Shown here: positions 11,769 through 22,057 of the stretch, in pieces
Layout: each line of letters starts with the position of its first letter
Position numbering within the stretch: position 1 is the stretch's first letter
Origin: Peribolospora baueri
Taxonomy: Eukaryota > Basidiomycota > Peribolosporomycetes > Peribolosporales > Peribolosporaceae
Length of the DNA: 64,000 bases
Assembly (NCBI GenBank): GCA_029717555.1
Contig: JAMDHS010000007.1
Span: 186,001 to 250,000, forward strand
Reading direction: 5' to 3'
The notes under the pieces: model-generated
Told to the model about the DNA's origin: nothing
What the model saw: the letters and a program-made list of their open reading frames with translations, nothing else
The model's database searches: none
Position numbers and translations under genes: made by a program

Positions 11769-13745
11769 ATGGCGGCCGCCGACGCACCAAACCCCATCGG
11801 AGACACCGTCCCCCACCCCTCCCACCCGTTCGCCCAAAGCCACCCGCACCACCTGCACTCGGAGCACGTCCCGCAGAACAAGGAGGAAAAGGAGGCTACC
11901 GGGAAGGCACTCGATGCGCTTATTGACGGGCATGATGAGACGGGCGGGGCGGCTAGTGGACAGGCGCGTGAGTGGTTTGTTTGGGATTCGTAGGGACGTT
12001 AGGAGGGCCGACCTAGCTGACGTCCTGTCGTTTTGTATTATCTCACCCGTCCCTTCGACCGAACCGCTAGCCGACCACCACGCATTGACGCCCGGCGTGG
12101 AGTCGACTAAGAACGCTCACTGGTGGTCCAGGTTTTTCCCCAATGAAGAGAGGGTGCACAAGGTGCGTTGCAAGGCTTTGCTTCCCTTCGACGCTCGTCG
12201 AGTCTCCTGCGCATATGCTGACGCTGCCTGCTCCTTACCCTCTGCGTTCTGTTTCTGTCCTTCTGCTCGCTTTTCCTACCGTGTCTCGCGACCTCGACGC
12301 ACTAATGAATCATGAATCTAAAGCTCTTCGCAGCCTACCACCTAGGCAACTACGTCGCTATCAGGGGCCCACCCGGCCAGCCTCCCCAGCTCATCTGGGA
12401 GAGCATGCCGATCTATGTCCGGCTCGGCATGGTGAGCTTTCTTCGGACTACGAACCCAAACGTCGGTCATTCGATCGGTCGTTCTCGACCACGCTCGCTG
12501 ACGCACCAGACGCGCTTGCTTTCGCCCCCTTCTTCCCCTCCTCCCAGCACCTCCTCTTCACCGGCCGAGCTGAGGAGAAATTCCTCACCTACCGCAGCGT
12601 GGAGCACATGCTCAAAGACGCCAGCGAGCGCCAGGGCAGGGCCTACGACGACGAGAGCCACCCGGATCAGGTGCTCGCGCACATCAGGTCCTTCATTAGT
12701 ACGTACCAGATCAATTGCAGCGAGCTCTTGGAGGAGGATCCGAAGAAATACAAGGTGAGTGGGCAAAGAAGGGGTCCGGTCTTGGCCTTGGGCGGTGATG
12801 ACGCGCTTAACTTTTGTGAATTTTTTTTTGCGCAGAACTTCAACGCCTTCTTCAGTCGTCAACTCAAGCCGGACGCCAGGCCCGTCGCGGAGCCCAACAA
12901 CCGTAAGCCCATGGCATCGCTAGCCTTTTTTCTTCGTCTCTTCGTGTGGTATTGGGATGGATCTCATCGACGGCGACGGCTCTGTTGCTCCCTTCGCTCT
13001 CGTTTTTTTATCCAGATCGGGTCATCAGCAGCGCAGCTGACTGCCGCTTGACGGTCTTCGAAAACGTCACGGACGCTACCAAGTTTTGGGTCAAAGGAAA
13101 GCACTTCACTCTCCCTAACCTCCTGGACGACGCTTCCCTCGCCGAGCGCACGTTCCCGCCCGGCTCCTCCCTCGCCATCTTCCGCCTCGCCCCTGCCGAC
13201 TACCACCGCTTCCACTCTCCGGTCGGCCCCATCATTGGCGGACCCACCAAGCACATCGCCGGACAGTATTACACTGTCAACCCGCAGGCGGTAAACGAGC
13301 CATTTGACGTCTTCACCGCCAACCGCAGGGACGTCAAGCTGGTCGAATGGAAGGCGGACACGGCGGCGCAGGGCGGTGACGACAAGCCGACGCATACCGT
13401 CGCTCTTGTCGCCATCGGCGCTATGCTCGTCGGCAGCATCGGCTGGACGGCCGCGCAGCAGGGGCAGGAGGCGCAGAGGGGTCAGGAGGTCGGCTACTTT
13501 GCCGTGAGTGTGTTTTCTCGGAGTGATGCGTCCGTCTGTGGTCGATTCACCCATCGTTCGTCTGTGCGTTTCTTTTGTCCTCCGTTCCTCGTTGCCGGCA
13601 CCGATAGTATGGCGGATCGACCGTCGTCGCCGTCTTCCCGCCGCAGGCCAAAGTGCAGTGGGACGCCGATCTGCTCGAGAACTCGCGCAGGTCGACCGAG
13701 ACCATGGTCCGCGTCGGGGAGAGGATCGGCGTCGCGCAGGCGTGA
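11769..13745 (+). CDS. PSD: phosphatidylserine decarboxylase, Psd2-like without C2 domain
   Basis: Makes phosphatidylethanolamine from phosphatidylserine using a pyruvoyl group formed by self-cleavage. Seven exons join in phase: 11769-11967, 12071-12162, 12324-12431, 12548-12754, 12836-12902, 13015-13503 and 13608-13745. Family blocks in order: FFSRQLKPDARPVAEP, SAADCRLTVFENVTDATKFW, then FRLAPADYHRFHSPVGPIIG, YYTVNPQAVN, and the cleavage site YGGST close to the C-terminus (13608-13622), split from GYFA by the last intron. GGST is the Psd2 form of the LGST motif. There is no N-terminal membrane helix, mitochondrial presequence or C2 domain; the leader is H/P-rich. It may be a soluble Psd2/Psd3-type enzyme; a related amino-acid decarboxylase is less likely. 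Confidence 0.88.
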
Positions 13746-14413
13746 GCGGCGAAGGGCGTAGTAGGAGTTGGAATAGGGCGAGTAAAGGAGGAGGAGGAGG
13801 GGAAGTTTCGGTTCTGCTCTGCTCTTCTTTGCTCGTTTGCGTCGATGCCTCGGCTTGTCTCTTTCGAATTCGATGCGACCACGGTCTGGAATTATTGGGG
13901 ACTCTGCACAGACCTGGTGATATCCCAATCGCTTAGGCCAAACCGCCCTCATAAACCTCCCTCCTTCGATTCATACACATACACGTATCCGCAGCCCGTT
14001 CGTCTTCTTGATCTTCCGCCACCCTTTTTTACTTGTTTTTACCGTTCGGTAGCCTAGCACGGATACGGATCAGACTGTCTGTCTGTCGCGGACCCAAACG
14101 AACCTTATGAACCGTGTCTTATCGCCATTCCGGCTCCCTTCCGCCCGCGCTCTCGACGGATTGGCGAGGCGATTGGCGAGGCGAAAGGGTTGGCGCTCCC
14201 GTCCACGTCGTTCCATCCGGACACTCTCGACGCCACGCTCCCTTTCGAGCCTTGCGCCTCGCGCCTCGCGCATCGCGCATCGAGGAGCTTTTGGAGGACC
14301 CCTTCGGACGCCATCTGTAACGGAGACCGCATAGGCACACGGCGACCTGCCCGTGACCACCAGCCGCCGCGGATAGGATGATGTGATTGCAGCTCCGTCC
14401 GGACTAGGGCACA
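13746..14413. other. convergent intergenic region
   Basis: Lies between the 3' ends of the decarboxylase (+) and the RG-rich gene (-). Short direct repeats are visible: GATTGGCGAGGC twice near 14159-14182 and CCTCGCGC/CATCGCG units near 14254-14282. Several overlapping frames across them are products of this repetitive composition, not genes. Confidence 0.5.
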
Positions 14414-15907
14414 TCAGCCGAGCATGTCGTCGAGGAAGGCCTCCATCTCCCGCTTATCCCCTTTCTTCGCTTCTCCTTCTCCTCCCCGCCTCCTCGTCGG
14501 CGAACACGTCACCGTCGCCGGTGCTGGTGGCGGTCGTCGCGTCGGCGTCGCCCTCGTAGCTGCCGCGTCAGAGGGCTCCACGGAAGACGAGGCGGATCCC
14601 GGAGATAGATTGGAAAGGAAAGCATCGATGTCGTCTACGTCCCCCCCCTTGTGCCCCGCTTCCGCTTCCTCTTCCTCGACCCGAACCTCCCCGGACTTCG
14701 CTCGTCTGCGCTCCGACGAGTGAGAAGACGGTGGCACTGAAGCAGAAGTCGACGCTCGCGTCGGCGCCGTTGGCCCCGACGCAGATGCGGACGTCGTCCG
14801 CGAGCCTTGGCCGATGGAGATGCTCTTTCCTGGCCGCGGGCGCGGTTGTGACGCTGCTAGGAAGCGGGCTTTCAGATCTGGCGAGTGGGAGCACGCGAGA
14901 CGGAAAAATAGGGATGCGATAGAACATCATCAGGTATACACGCCATTCCTACTCTCCCCAACTATGTCGGACTCCTACCTAAGTCTCGCTCAACTCACCT
15001 CGAACCGCTTCAGCCTTCTCCCTCTCGATCCGCAACTCCTCCAAATTCCACACCCTCTTCTCCTCCTCTCCGGCGATCCTCGCCTTTCCCTTGTCGCCCA
15101 CACTCCAACCTGTACTGCTGTCTCCTCCGTTCTTTCTCCCACGCTTGGAACGATTGAGGTAGGCGAGGGAGTGATCGATTTCAGCCGAATCGTCTCGCTC
15201 CTGGACTTGTGCGAACGTTGGCATAGAGGAGGTCGGAGTGGCGGAGGAGTAGAGGGAAAGCTGCTTGGAGAGAAAGGCGCTCAAATCCACTTCTGGCTCT
15301 GGTTCGACTTCTGAGCACAGAAACCGAGAGAAGAGACGTGCCGAGGTGAGCAGCCGAACGTAGTGGGCGCTCGCGGCGTCGAGGACGGTCAGAAGGAACT
15401 TGGCCGTATATAAGAGGACAGATGAGTACCTTCGTGGGGGTCGCGCTCCGGCTCCTTGTACCGCCACGCATTGCTCTCCATCGGCCTCCTCGCGTACTTT
15501 CCTCCAACTCTCGCCGTTCCGTCCCCTTCGTCTTCCTCGTCCTGGCCTTGACCGTCATCCTTGGCCTTGGCATTGGAATGGGCCGTCGCTGCCGCACCAG
15601 AGCGGAGGCTTGGGAAGGCAGGGTCGTCCTCGGTCTCCTCCTCGTCCTCGGAGTCTTCCCCAGCCAAGTCCCCGTCTTCGCCGTCCTCGTCCGGCCGTTC
15701 CCCTCTGAAAGGGTTTGCCCAGGCCGCCCCGCGTCCTCTCCCCCTTCCTCGTCCACTTCCCCGTCTGGCACGATACGAGCTGCCCTCGCCGCCGTCGCCG
15801 TCCTGCCCCTCGCCTCCCTGGCGCGCTGCTCCGCCTATTCCTCTCCCACGAGCGCGCTTTTGATACTGGGCCGAAGCTCTTGCCTTGTACTTGTTCTGGA
15901 GGACCAT
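14414..15907 (-). CDS. unrecognised RG-rich, mostly disordered protein
   Basis: Three exons join in phase: 15907-15430, 15310-14999 and 14877-14414. The predicted protein of about 418 residues starts MVLQNKYKARASAQYQKRAR, then an RGRGRGRG-rich segment, an acidic EDSEDEEETEDD stretch, a short block SNAWRYKEPERDPHE, and a second exon starting VEPEPEVDLSAFLSKQ. The last exon is disordered and ends MEAFLDDMLG. The RG repeats suggest RNA binding or arginine methylation, and the NAWRYKEPE, EVDLSAFL and FLDDML blocks look like conserved short motifs. I do not recognise the family. The gene shares a 302 bp promoter with CNOT11. Confidence 0.7.
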
Positions 15908-16209
15908 GTTGGAAGACCTTGTGACGCACCGGACGAACCAACCGACGTCTTCCTATCCTGTTGGACGAGCGCCGCCACGTGAAGATCTTGCTGCGGTCGA
16001 TCACGCGCATGGAGAAACGGAAAATCGGGCTCATATAAATAAATAAGTTTTAAGCCGGCCACGCTTCCCCTCGTCCGACATCCCTCCATCGCCTCTCTAA
16101 TCCTTCTCTTCTCCTTCTACTTCGTCCCACTTTAATTATACTTTCTTTACTTGTTGATAATTGCTTTGCTTTATCTTTCGTTACTCCCTTCCGTTCGCCT
16201 TGCGCAGCC
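15908..16209. promoter_or_regulatory. shared divergent promoter (RG-rich gene / CNOT11)
   Basis: A 302 bp gap between two divergent starts. It holds an A/T-rich patch TATAAATAAATAAG near 16034-16047 and a second AT-rich patch near 16132-16165 in otherwise GC-rich DNA. Both are plausible core promoter elements; no factor site is certain. Confidence 0.45.
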
Positions 16210-18717
16210 ATGATCCACGTTCCTTCGAGCCAGGTCGCCTCTCTCCTTGACGCCGCCTCCGATCGACCGCTGCAGGACTCCTTCGCATCCTTCGAGCAGC
16301 TCGCTCTGCCCACGGACCGTTTTCACGTCGCTCTCATCGCTGTCCTGCCTTCACTTCAGGATGACAAGGCCGAGGTGAGCTACAGAGATAGTCTCGCGTG
16401 CGCGTTACTGGCTCCCGCCAACCTAACACCTCGCCATCCGGTACGATTATCTCGCTTGCATGAGCTCAGCTCAGCCGACGTCTCACAGCGGCGTACATCC
16501 TTTACGGACTTTACGAGCTTTACGATCCGGAAATAAATCCCTTTCGGGAGGCGCTGCGCGCTACGCTCGACTCCCTCAGCCTTGTCGTCGCCGACGCCGA
16601 GCTCAAGGGTGTAGGCTTCGGGCTCCCCATCGTACAGTCTAATGGCAGAAGCAGACGCAAAAGAGGCAAAGCAAAGGAGAATGAAAAGGCAAAAGCAACG
16701 GCGGAGGACCCGGAAGAGGTCAAATCTTTTGAGAGGCTTGCATCACTTTTGGACGTGCTGTTGCAAGGTCGCGAAAAAGTGGAGGAGGTGAGACATTACT
16801 CTTCAGTCAACCTGGGCTTCCGCCACCCTGGACGCTCTTGCTTACCGCCAAATCGTCTTGCGAACCTCTTATGACAGTACCACCTCTCAAGCGCGACACC
16901 GAAACAGCTCCTATTTGGCTCGCAACAGAGTGGGAAACTCTTGCACATGCTTAGCGCCCCCGCCCCTCATTCTCCTCTGCCTTCCCATGCCACCTTGCCC
17001 AGGACCCCATCGCCTTTACCATCCAGCCGCCTCGCACCCGCTGGCAACAGTCTTTCTTCCGCGGATCCAACTCCCCATATGCCGGGCCACTATGTATCGC
17101 CACTCACAACGCGATCGACGAACGAAAGCGGCGCTGCGATGCATCCTCAGCCGCCCTCAGGCTTGACGCAGGGAGCGTGGTCTGCGCCTTCCAGAGTGCG
17201 CGAAGCGCTTGGGTTGCGACATACGCCTTCTTCTAGCTCCTTGGCATCGTCTGGCGCTGGGGACGCCGAACACGGCATGTTGGTGCCCAGTGCTGCTGAC
17301 GAGCGACGACGTACGGCCCCTTCTCGCTCACCTTTTCGCGGTGAAAAGGCTCTATTGCAAGAGTCGGACGAGGAGAGGAAAGCTAGAGAGACCAAGGAGA
17401 ACGACGAGGCGTTGATGAATGTTTTCGCTGCGAGAGAAAAAACTTTGACCATGGCGGAGCATAAAGTGAGTAATTCTTTATTTTATTTTGTTTATCCCTT
17501 TCCGAGGCGTCCAGAATGGCGGGCAATGCGGACTTAATCTGACGTTCCTGGCCTTCTTTTGCTGCTACTCCCGGCGACTCTACTTGCATGTGATCCGCCC
17601 ACCACACAAAGGCGACTCTTTTCCGAATCCCAGACATCTTCCACCTCCTTCTCCCTCTCCCATACTCCGACAACGCTGATCCCCTTCTAACACCATACGA
17701 CCTCGTCTCTATCATTGCCCTCAACCCCGGCATCGCGCATCCGCTCCTCCAAACCCTGATCGCGGGTTCTGTAGCGGGTCTGCGCTCCACCCCCGATGAC
17801 GCGGGCAGCTCCAGTAGCGAGCATCTTGCAGTAGCTGCCGGTGGTGGTGGCAATGACGAAGAGACCAGTCTTGCAAATGGCCAAGAAGAAGCGTCTCTCC
17901 GAGCCTGGCGCCAAGCCGTATTCTTCTATCTGTCCTTTCTCACCAGCCTCCCGCCCACCTTGCAGACCTTTGACCTGCTCTCCAAGCTCGTCCGTTGCGA
18001 TTTGCCTTCTGCGTACGCTTCCGCGCCAGCTAGTTCGAACTCGACGACGCACGAGCCCACTAAGTCAAATACGCCAGGAAACGGTGCTGGCGCTTCGAGG
18101 CCCTCTGGCTCGTTCCCCGTCGTCCCCAATGGATCTGCATCAGGAACTGTAGCCGGCATTGGGCAGCGAAGAGGCCCTAGGCCAGGCACCGTAGCTCACG
18201 TAATTCGCACCGAGGTGCTGGGAGGCTTCTTGGCCAACGCGTTTGGCATGGTCGAGCGCATGCGATTCAGCGATGATGATGCGGGCGTGGACGCAGCTGA
18301 GAGAGAAGGGAGGGTCGTGCGCTTGGTGAGTTCGTCGGGCGCCGTAAGGCGATTGCCCACGTCTGATCGACGTCGTTCTGTGAATTACCCGCGAGGAAAT
18401 TCCCGTGCTGACATGTCATGTCACGCCTTAACATGAATCCGACACTGTGATGGGGACGATAGCTCTGCCTCTTCCTCACCTCCCTCCTCAATTCGCATGT
18501 CGTCGACCCTTCAAGCGACACGGTGGAAGGAGAGGAGGGCGCGTCGACGGTGGAGATCGCGCACTTTGCCATCCGGTACTCCAAGTACAAAGACGCGCAC
18601 GACTTGTGGCTACGCATCAGCGGGGGCGGAGTCGCAAGAGACACGGCGGTGCGGATGGATGACGACAGGCGTGGGATCGTGAATAAATCTGGTGGTCCGG
18701 AGAGAGAGGAACGATAA
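16210..18717 (+). CDS. CNOT11: CCR4-NOT complex subunit 11 (CNOT11)
   Basis: CNOT11 docks with CNOT10 on the NOT1 scaffold of the deadenylase complex. The model opens MIHVPSSQVASLLDAASDRP; after an intron comes LTAAYILYGLYELYDPEINP, the family hallmark (helical segment followed by NPF: INPFREAL). An S/P-rich linker lies around 16940-17400, with a split exon end MAEHK before a donor at about 17466. A later exon, DIFHLLLPLPYSDNADPLL, continues through FFYLSFLTSLPPTLQTFDLL. The last exon, LCLFLTSLLNSHVVDPSS, ends in EREER at TAA 18715-18717. The position of NPF and the C-terminal helical block fit CNOT11/DUF2363. Baker's yeast lacks this subunit. Internal exon edges near 16375-16480 and 17465-17635 are approximate. 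Confidence 0.78.
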
Positions 18718-19037
18718 GATTTGATGGTCTCTTCAGAATCGGTCGTTGAGTTGCGTCCCGGCAAAGGCCTTCTTTCGTTACAAGATGTTCAGTTCGGCTC
18801 GGTTCGTACGTGTATCATAGACGTTCCGGTTATTCGGATCGAGTCTCGCTCGCATTGCACTGTTCCAGTACAGTCCAGCACGGTCTCACCCTTTCTGTTC
18901 TGTTCGTATCGCACTCGCCTGCAAATGCCATTCGGAGTCAGTCGCTGGATCAAACGCCGTATTCGTTTTCTAATCCTCTATTCCTTCACTGTTCCCCTCG
19001 TCCTCTTCTATTCCTCCGTCTGGGGTGTTCCGCTTCG
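18718..19037. other. convergent intergenic region
   Basis: A 320 bp gap between CNOT11 (+) and COQ8 (-) 3' ends. It is T-rich on the plus strand, as expected for UTRs. No gene seen. Confidence 0.55.
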
Positions 19038-21748
19038 TCATCTACGTTCTTCCAAAGCGACTTGTCCCGGCTCCTCCGGGCTCGCTTCTTCCGGTTCGAA
19101 CTGATACCCAGCAGTGACCGTCTCAAACATGTCCTTGCACTCCACCTCCGCCCCCAACCTAGCGCACAACAGAAACGCGCCGCTGAGCTTCCTGTTGAGG
19201 CTATAGGTTTCCTCCGGCGGCGGGGTAAGCCGATGCTGCAGCATGACGGGGATCTGTGCTCGCACGCGGTCCGTGATGGTTTGGTTGGCGAAGGGGTAAG
19301 GAGATGGGGCGGAGGGGCGGAAGGGCTCGCCTAGGGCGAGCATCGATTCGATGTGCGCGTTGACCATAAGCTGCGTAGAGTGGGGACGCGGAGAGCGCAG
19401 CGGCCGTCAACAGTGAGCCGATGATGACTACAGAGACGATGGTCACGTCCAGTTTCTTAGCTTTCCACACTCGCTCACCTCGTCCTCCTCGCCAGTCAGG
19501 TAGCCTATCTTCCTGCTCCACTCGATGCAAGCCTCCCGATTGCCCGATATGGCCGCCTTCAAAAGTCGTAACCAATTATCCATAAATGTCTTGGAGTATT
19601 CGCGCGTCGCACCGAAGTCTATGAGTTCGATCTGTTGGCCAACGACGATGGTTCGACCACGGATCACGCAGAGACGAGGGTTATCCAATCAGCTATTCAT
19701 GCGTTGAATGTGAGTTATTGATGGGGGAGAGTAGGAGACACTCGCCTTTCTTGTGCATTCGTTGTATAGGAAGTTCGTCCAGTTGGGGTCCGTCTGCATC
19801 AAGCGGAAGGTAAACAGCTCGCGCAGGGACAATTCGAGAATGGCTTTCGCGATCTGGATACAAAAACGAATCAGAAGAGACGAACAATGAAAAAGGTTAC
19901 CAGGGCCAGAAGCGTATGAAGTAGGGGCGCTACCCTCAGGCGACCCGCAGACTCACCTCGTTTCTCTTCTCCTGCGAGTACCTGGCCGCCTTGGTCAATG
20001 GCCGTCCCATCATCCTCTCCGTCGTTAGGACCATTCCGGTGCTGAGTTCCTTGACGACTTTTGGGACTGCGAACACCTCGCTCTCCTTCAACAAGTCTCC
20101 GAACTTGGCACCACACTCCGCCTCTCTCCGGTAATCGCACTCATCCGCCAACTCGCGCCTCATCACGCGTATCGTGTTGTCGAGGTACAGCCCGCGTGGT
20201 AACAAGGCTGAGGCGGAAACGAGGAGCTTGAGGTTGGAGAGGTCCGAGTCGATGGACGAAGCGACGCCCGGGAACTGCACTTTGATCGCCACCGGCATGC
20301 CGTTCGAGGCAAGCTTGGCTGAGTGCACTTGCCCAATTGATGCTGCCGCCATGGGCACTTCGGCAAAATCAGTAAAGTGAGTGCGCCAATCGGAGCCCAG
20401 TTCGGAGGACATGACTTTCTGCGAACAGTGGCGGCAAGGACGGGTAGGGTTAGCCACCTCCATCAGTCGCGGTATTGAGCCGCCGAACCGCCCCTCTGTA
20501 GCCTCACCTCCATCTGCCAAGCCGGCATGTAGTTGGCGCTGTTCTGCACTCGCATCATGACGTTCTCTATTTGCTCCGGAAGCATGTTGGAATCTGGAAA
20601 CGAAATCGGAGCAGCACAGTTAAATGCGACTTCGTGGAGCCACGGGGATCTGCTCGAAAAGCAAGTGTTCAGAAAAAGGTTCACCCTGGATGCTCATGAA
20701 CTGCCCAAGCTTGAGCGCAGCGCCTCGCATTCTGCTCAGCTTGTCGACCAGTCTTCCAACATTGGCCTCGCTCATGAACAGCGAGCCTGCACGTCCTGCA
20801 TTAGGGTCATGGGAGGAAGTCGCTCTTCGAAAGGCCTCGGACGCTGCGCCGAGGGAGAGACCGGCAGCGAGACCTGTAAGGGACACCGAGGAACAGAAAG
20901 GAAGTATTCGGAGAAAGCAATGAGCTGAAAAAGGAATAAAAGCAGGTCAAGTGAATAGATGCACTTGCCGCCATAGTGGAATAATCGCCCTAGTCGAGAC
21001 GAAGGTACTCTGGAAGGTCGCAGAGGTACCACGCGCTAGTAGCAAAAAGGGGGCGATGCAAACCTGCGCTCAGCGAACGCGGATGGAATAGCTGTTGGCA
21101 GAGGAAGGAGCCAATCCAGCTCACCTCCTTCGCTTCGTCATACTCCTCGACTACCTCCGGCTCCACAGGCAGAGGCTTCGTGAGCGGCGGTCCCTCCAGC
21201 GAATTAGCAGCCGTGCCTTCGGCAGCGTCCGTCGTTGGGACAGCTGAGGCGCCTTGCGCAGGCCTCGCGAGCGATGATCCTTCCAGCGACGTAGCAGCCG
21301 TATCTTCAGCAGCGTCCGTCGCGGGGACAGCCGAAGGGCCTCGTGGAGACTCAGGTCGCTCCAACCGATTGACAGCGGGAGAGGGGGGTGGTCGTGATGA
21401 AGCAATAGATGGGAATGCCGCTGAGGGCGAGCTGGGCGACGGCGGAATGGCGTCCGCAGCCTGCGATGGAGAAGCAGCACGGGGAGGGTAGACCTGAGTC
21501 GGCCACGACGGCGAAGGCTCTGACTCTGTTGAATTTGTGTTTTCCGTCGCATTCGGCACTGGGTCCGTGGGATCAGAAGACCCTTTGGCCCTTAGCCCCT
21601 CGCCAGCAGCGACCGCCGAACCCGAGGGCGACCTGGGGCTAGCCCGCTGAGCGCTCCCGGCGGCCGCCTTGAGCCTTGCAGCTCGGACGGCGACCTCGCC
21701 GATGCCGTTGAGCACAGCAACAGCATCGAGCAGCGCGCGACCGACCAT
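19038..21748 (-). CDS. COQ8: COQ8/ADCK3-family atypical kinase for ubiquinone synthesis
   Basis: A mitochondrial matrix UbiB-family protein needed for coenzyme Q assembly. Read from ATG 21746-21748 (MVGRALLDAVAVLNGIGEVA). The first exon holds a long P/S/A-rich linker with two near-repeats around 21180-21340. Family blocks in order: VPSSRLGRLFHYGG, LAAGLSLGAASEAFRRAT, KLGQFMSIQD (the KxGQ motif), NSANYMPAWQME, AAASIGQVH (alanine-rich loop), VAIKVQFPG (ATP lysine), ELADECDYRREAE, LMQTDPNWTNFLY and LIDFGATREY (DFG). It ends near PEEPGQVALEERR at 19038. About nine exons. One intron (19632-19745) has a GC donor, AAAG/GCGAGT. The exon between about 21122 and 21060 is less certain. Confidence 0.88.
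19632..19745 (-). other. GC-AG intron in COQ8
   Basis: The donor reads AAAG/GCGAGT and the acceptor CCAACAG/ATCGAA on the minus strand. Only this pairing joins NFLYNECTRK to IELIDFGATREY in phase; the earlier TAG acceptor near 19690 leads to stops in all three frames. Confidence 0.8.
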
Positions 21749-22057
21749 TCCTTCTTCGAGGCACTTTCTTCGTCCCAGCCGCCGACGGATTGAGAGCGTG
21801 CGTGGGCTTGGAAGATCGATCGGGTCAATAGGCAGGGATCGCTCTTCTCTGTGAACTCGTCGGCACGTGACAAAGTCGAGTCGCGCGGGCCATTCCTTCT
21901 CCCGTTCCGGCGATCCGAGGTGAGCACAAGCGACGCGCCATTCTTCGCCCTTCTTGGACGAGCCATTCCTTTGAACAAGACTTTGGCTGTCTGGGCAGAT
22001 ACATACAGCAGATGACCTCGTCAATCGACGTGACATAGCCCTCGTGAAAGCCTGCCA
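21749..22057. promoter_or_regulatory. COQ8 upstream region
   Basis: A 309 bp gap between the COQ8 start and the DML1 stop, both on the minus strand. The COQ8 frame stays open upstream to about 22036, but without signal features, so I kept the ATG at 21748. It must hold the COQ8 promoter and the DML1 3' UTR. Confidence 0.45.

Noticed and set aside
19690-19700. TAG acceptor as the end of the COQ8 intron
   Set aside because: Every reading frame after it meets a stop within a few codons; the CAG at 19632-19634 keeps the frame.
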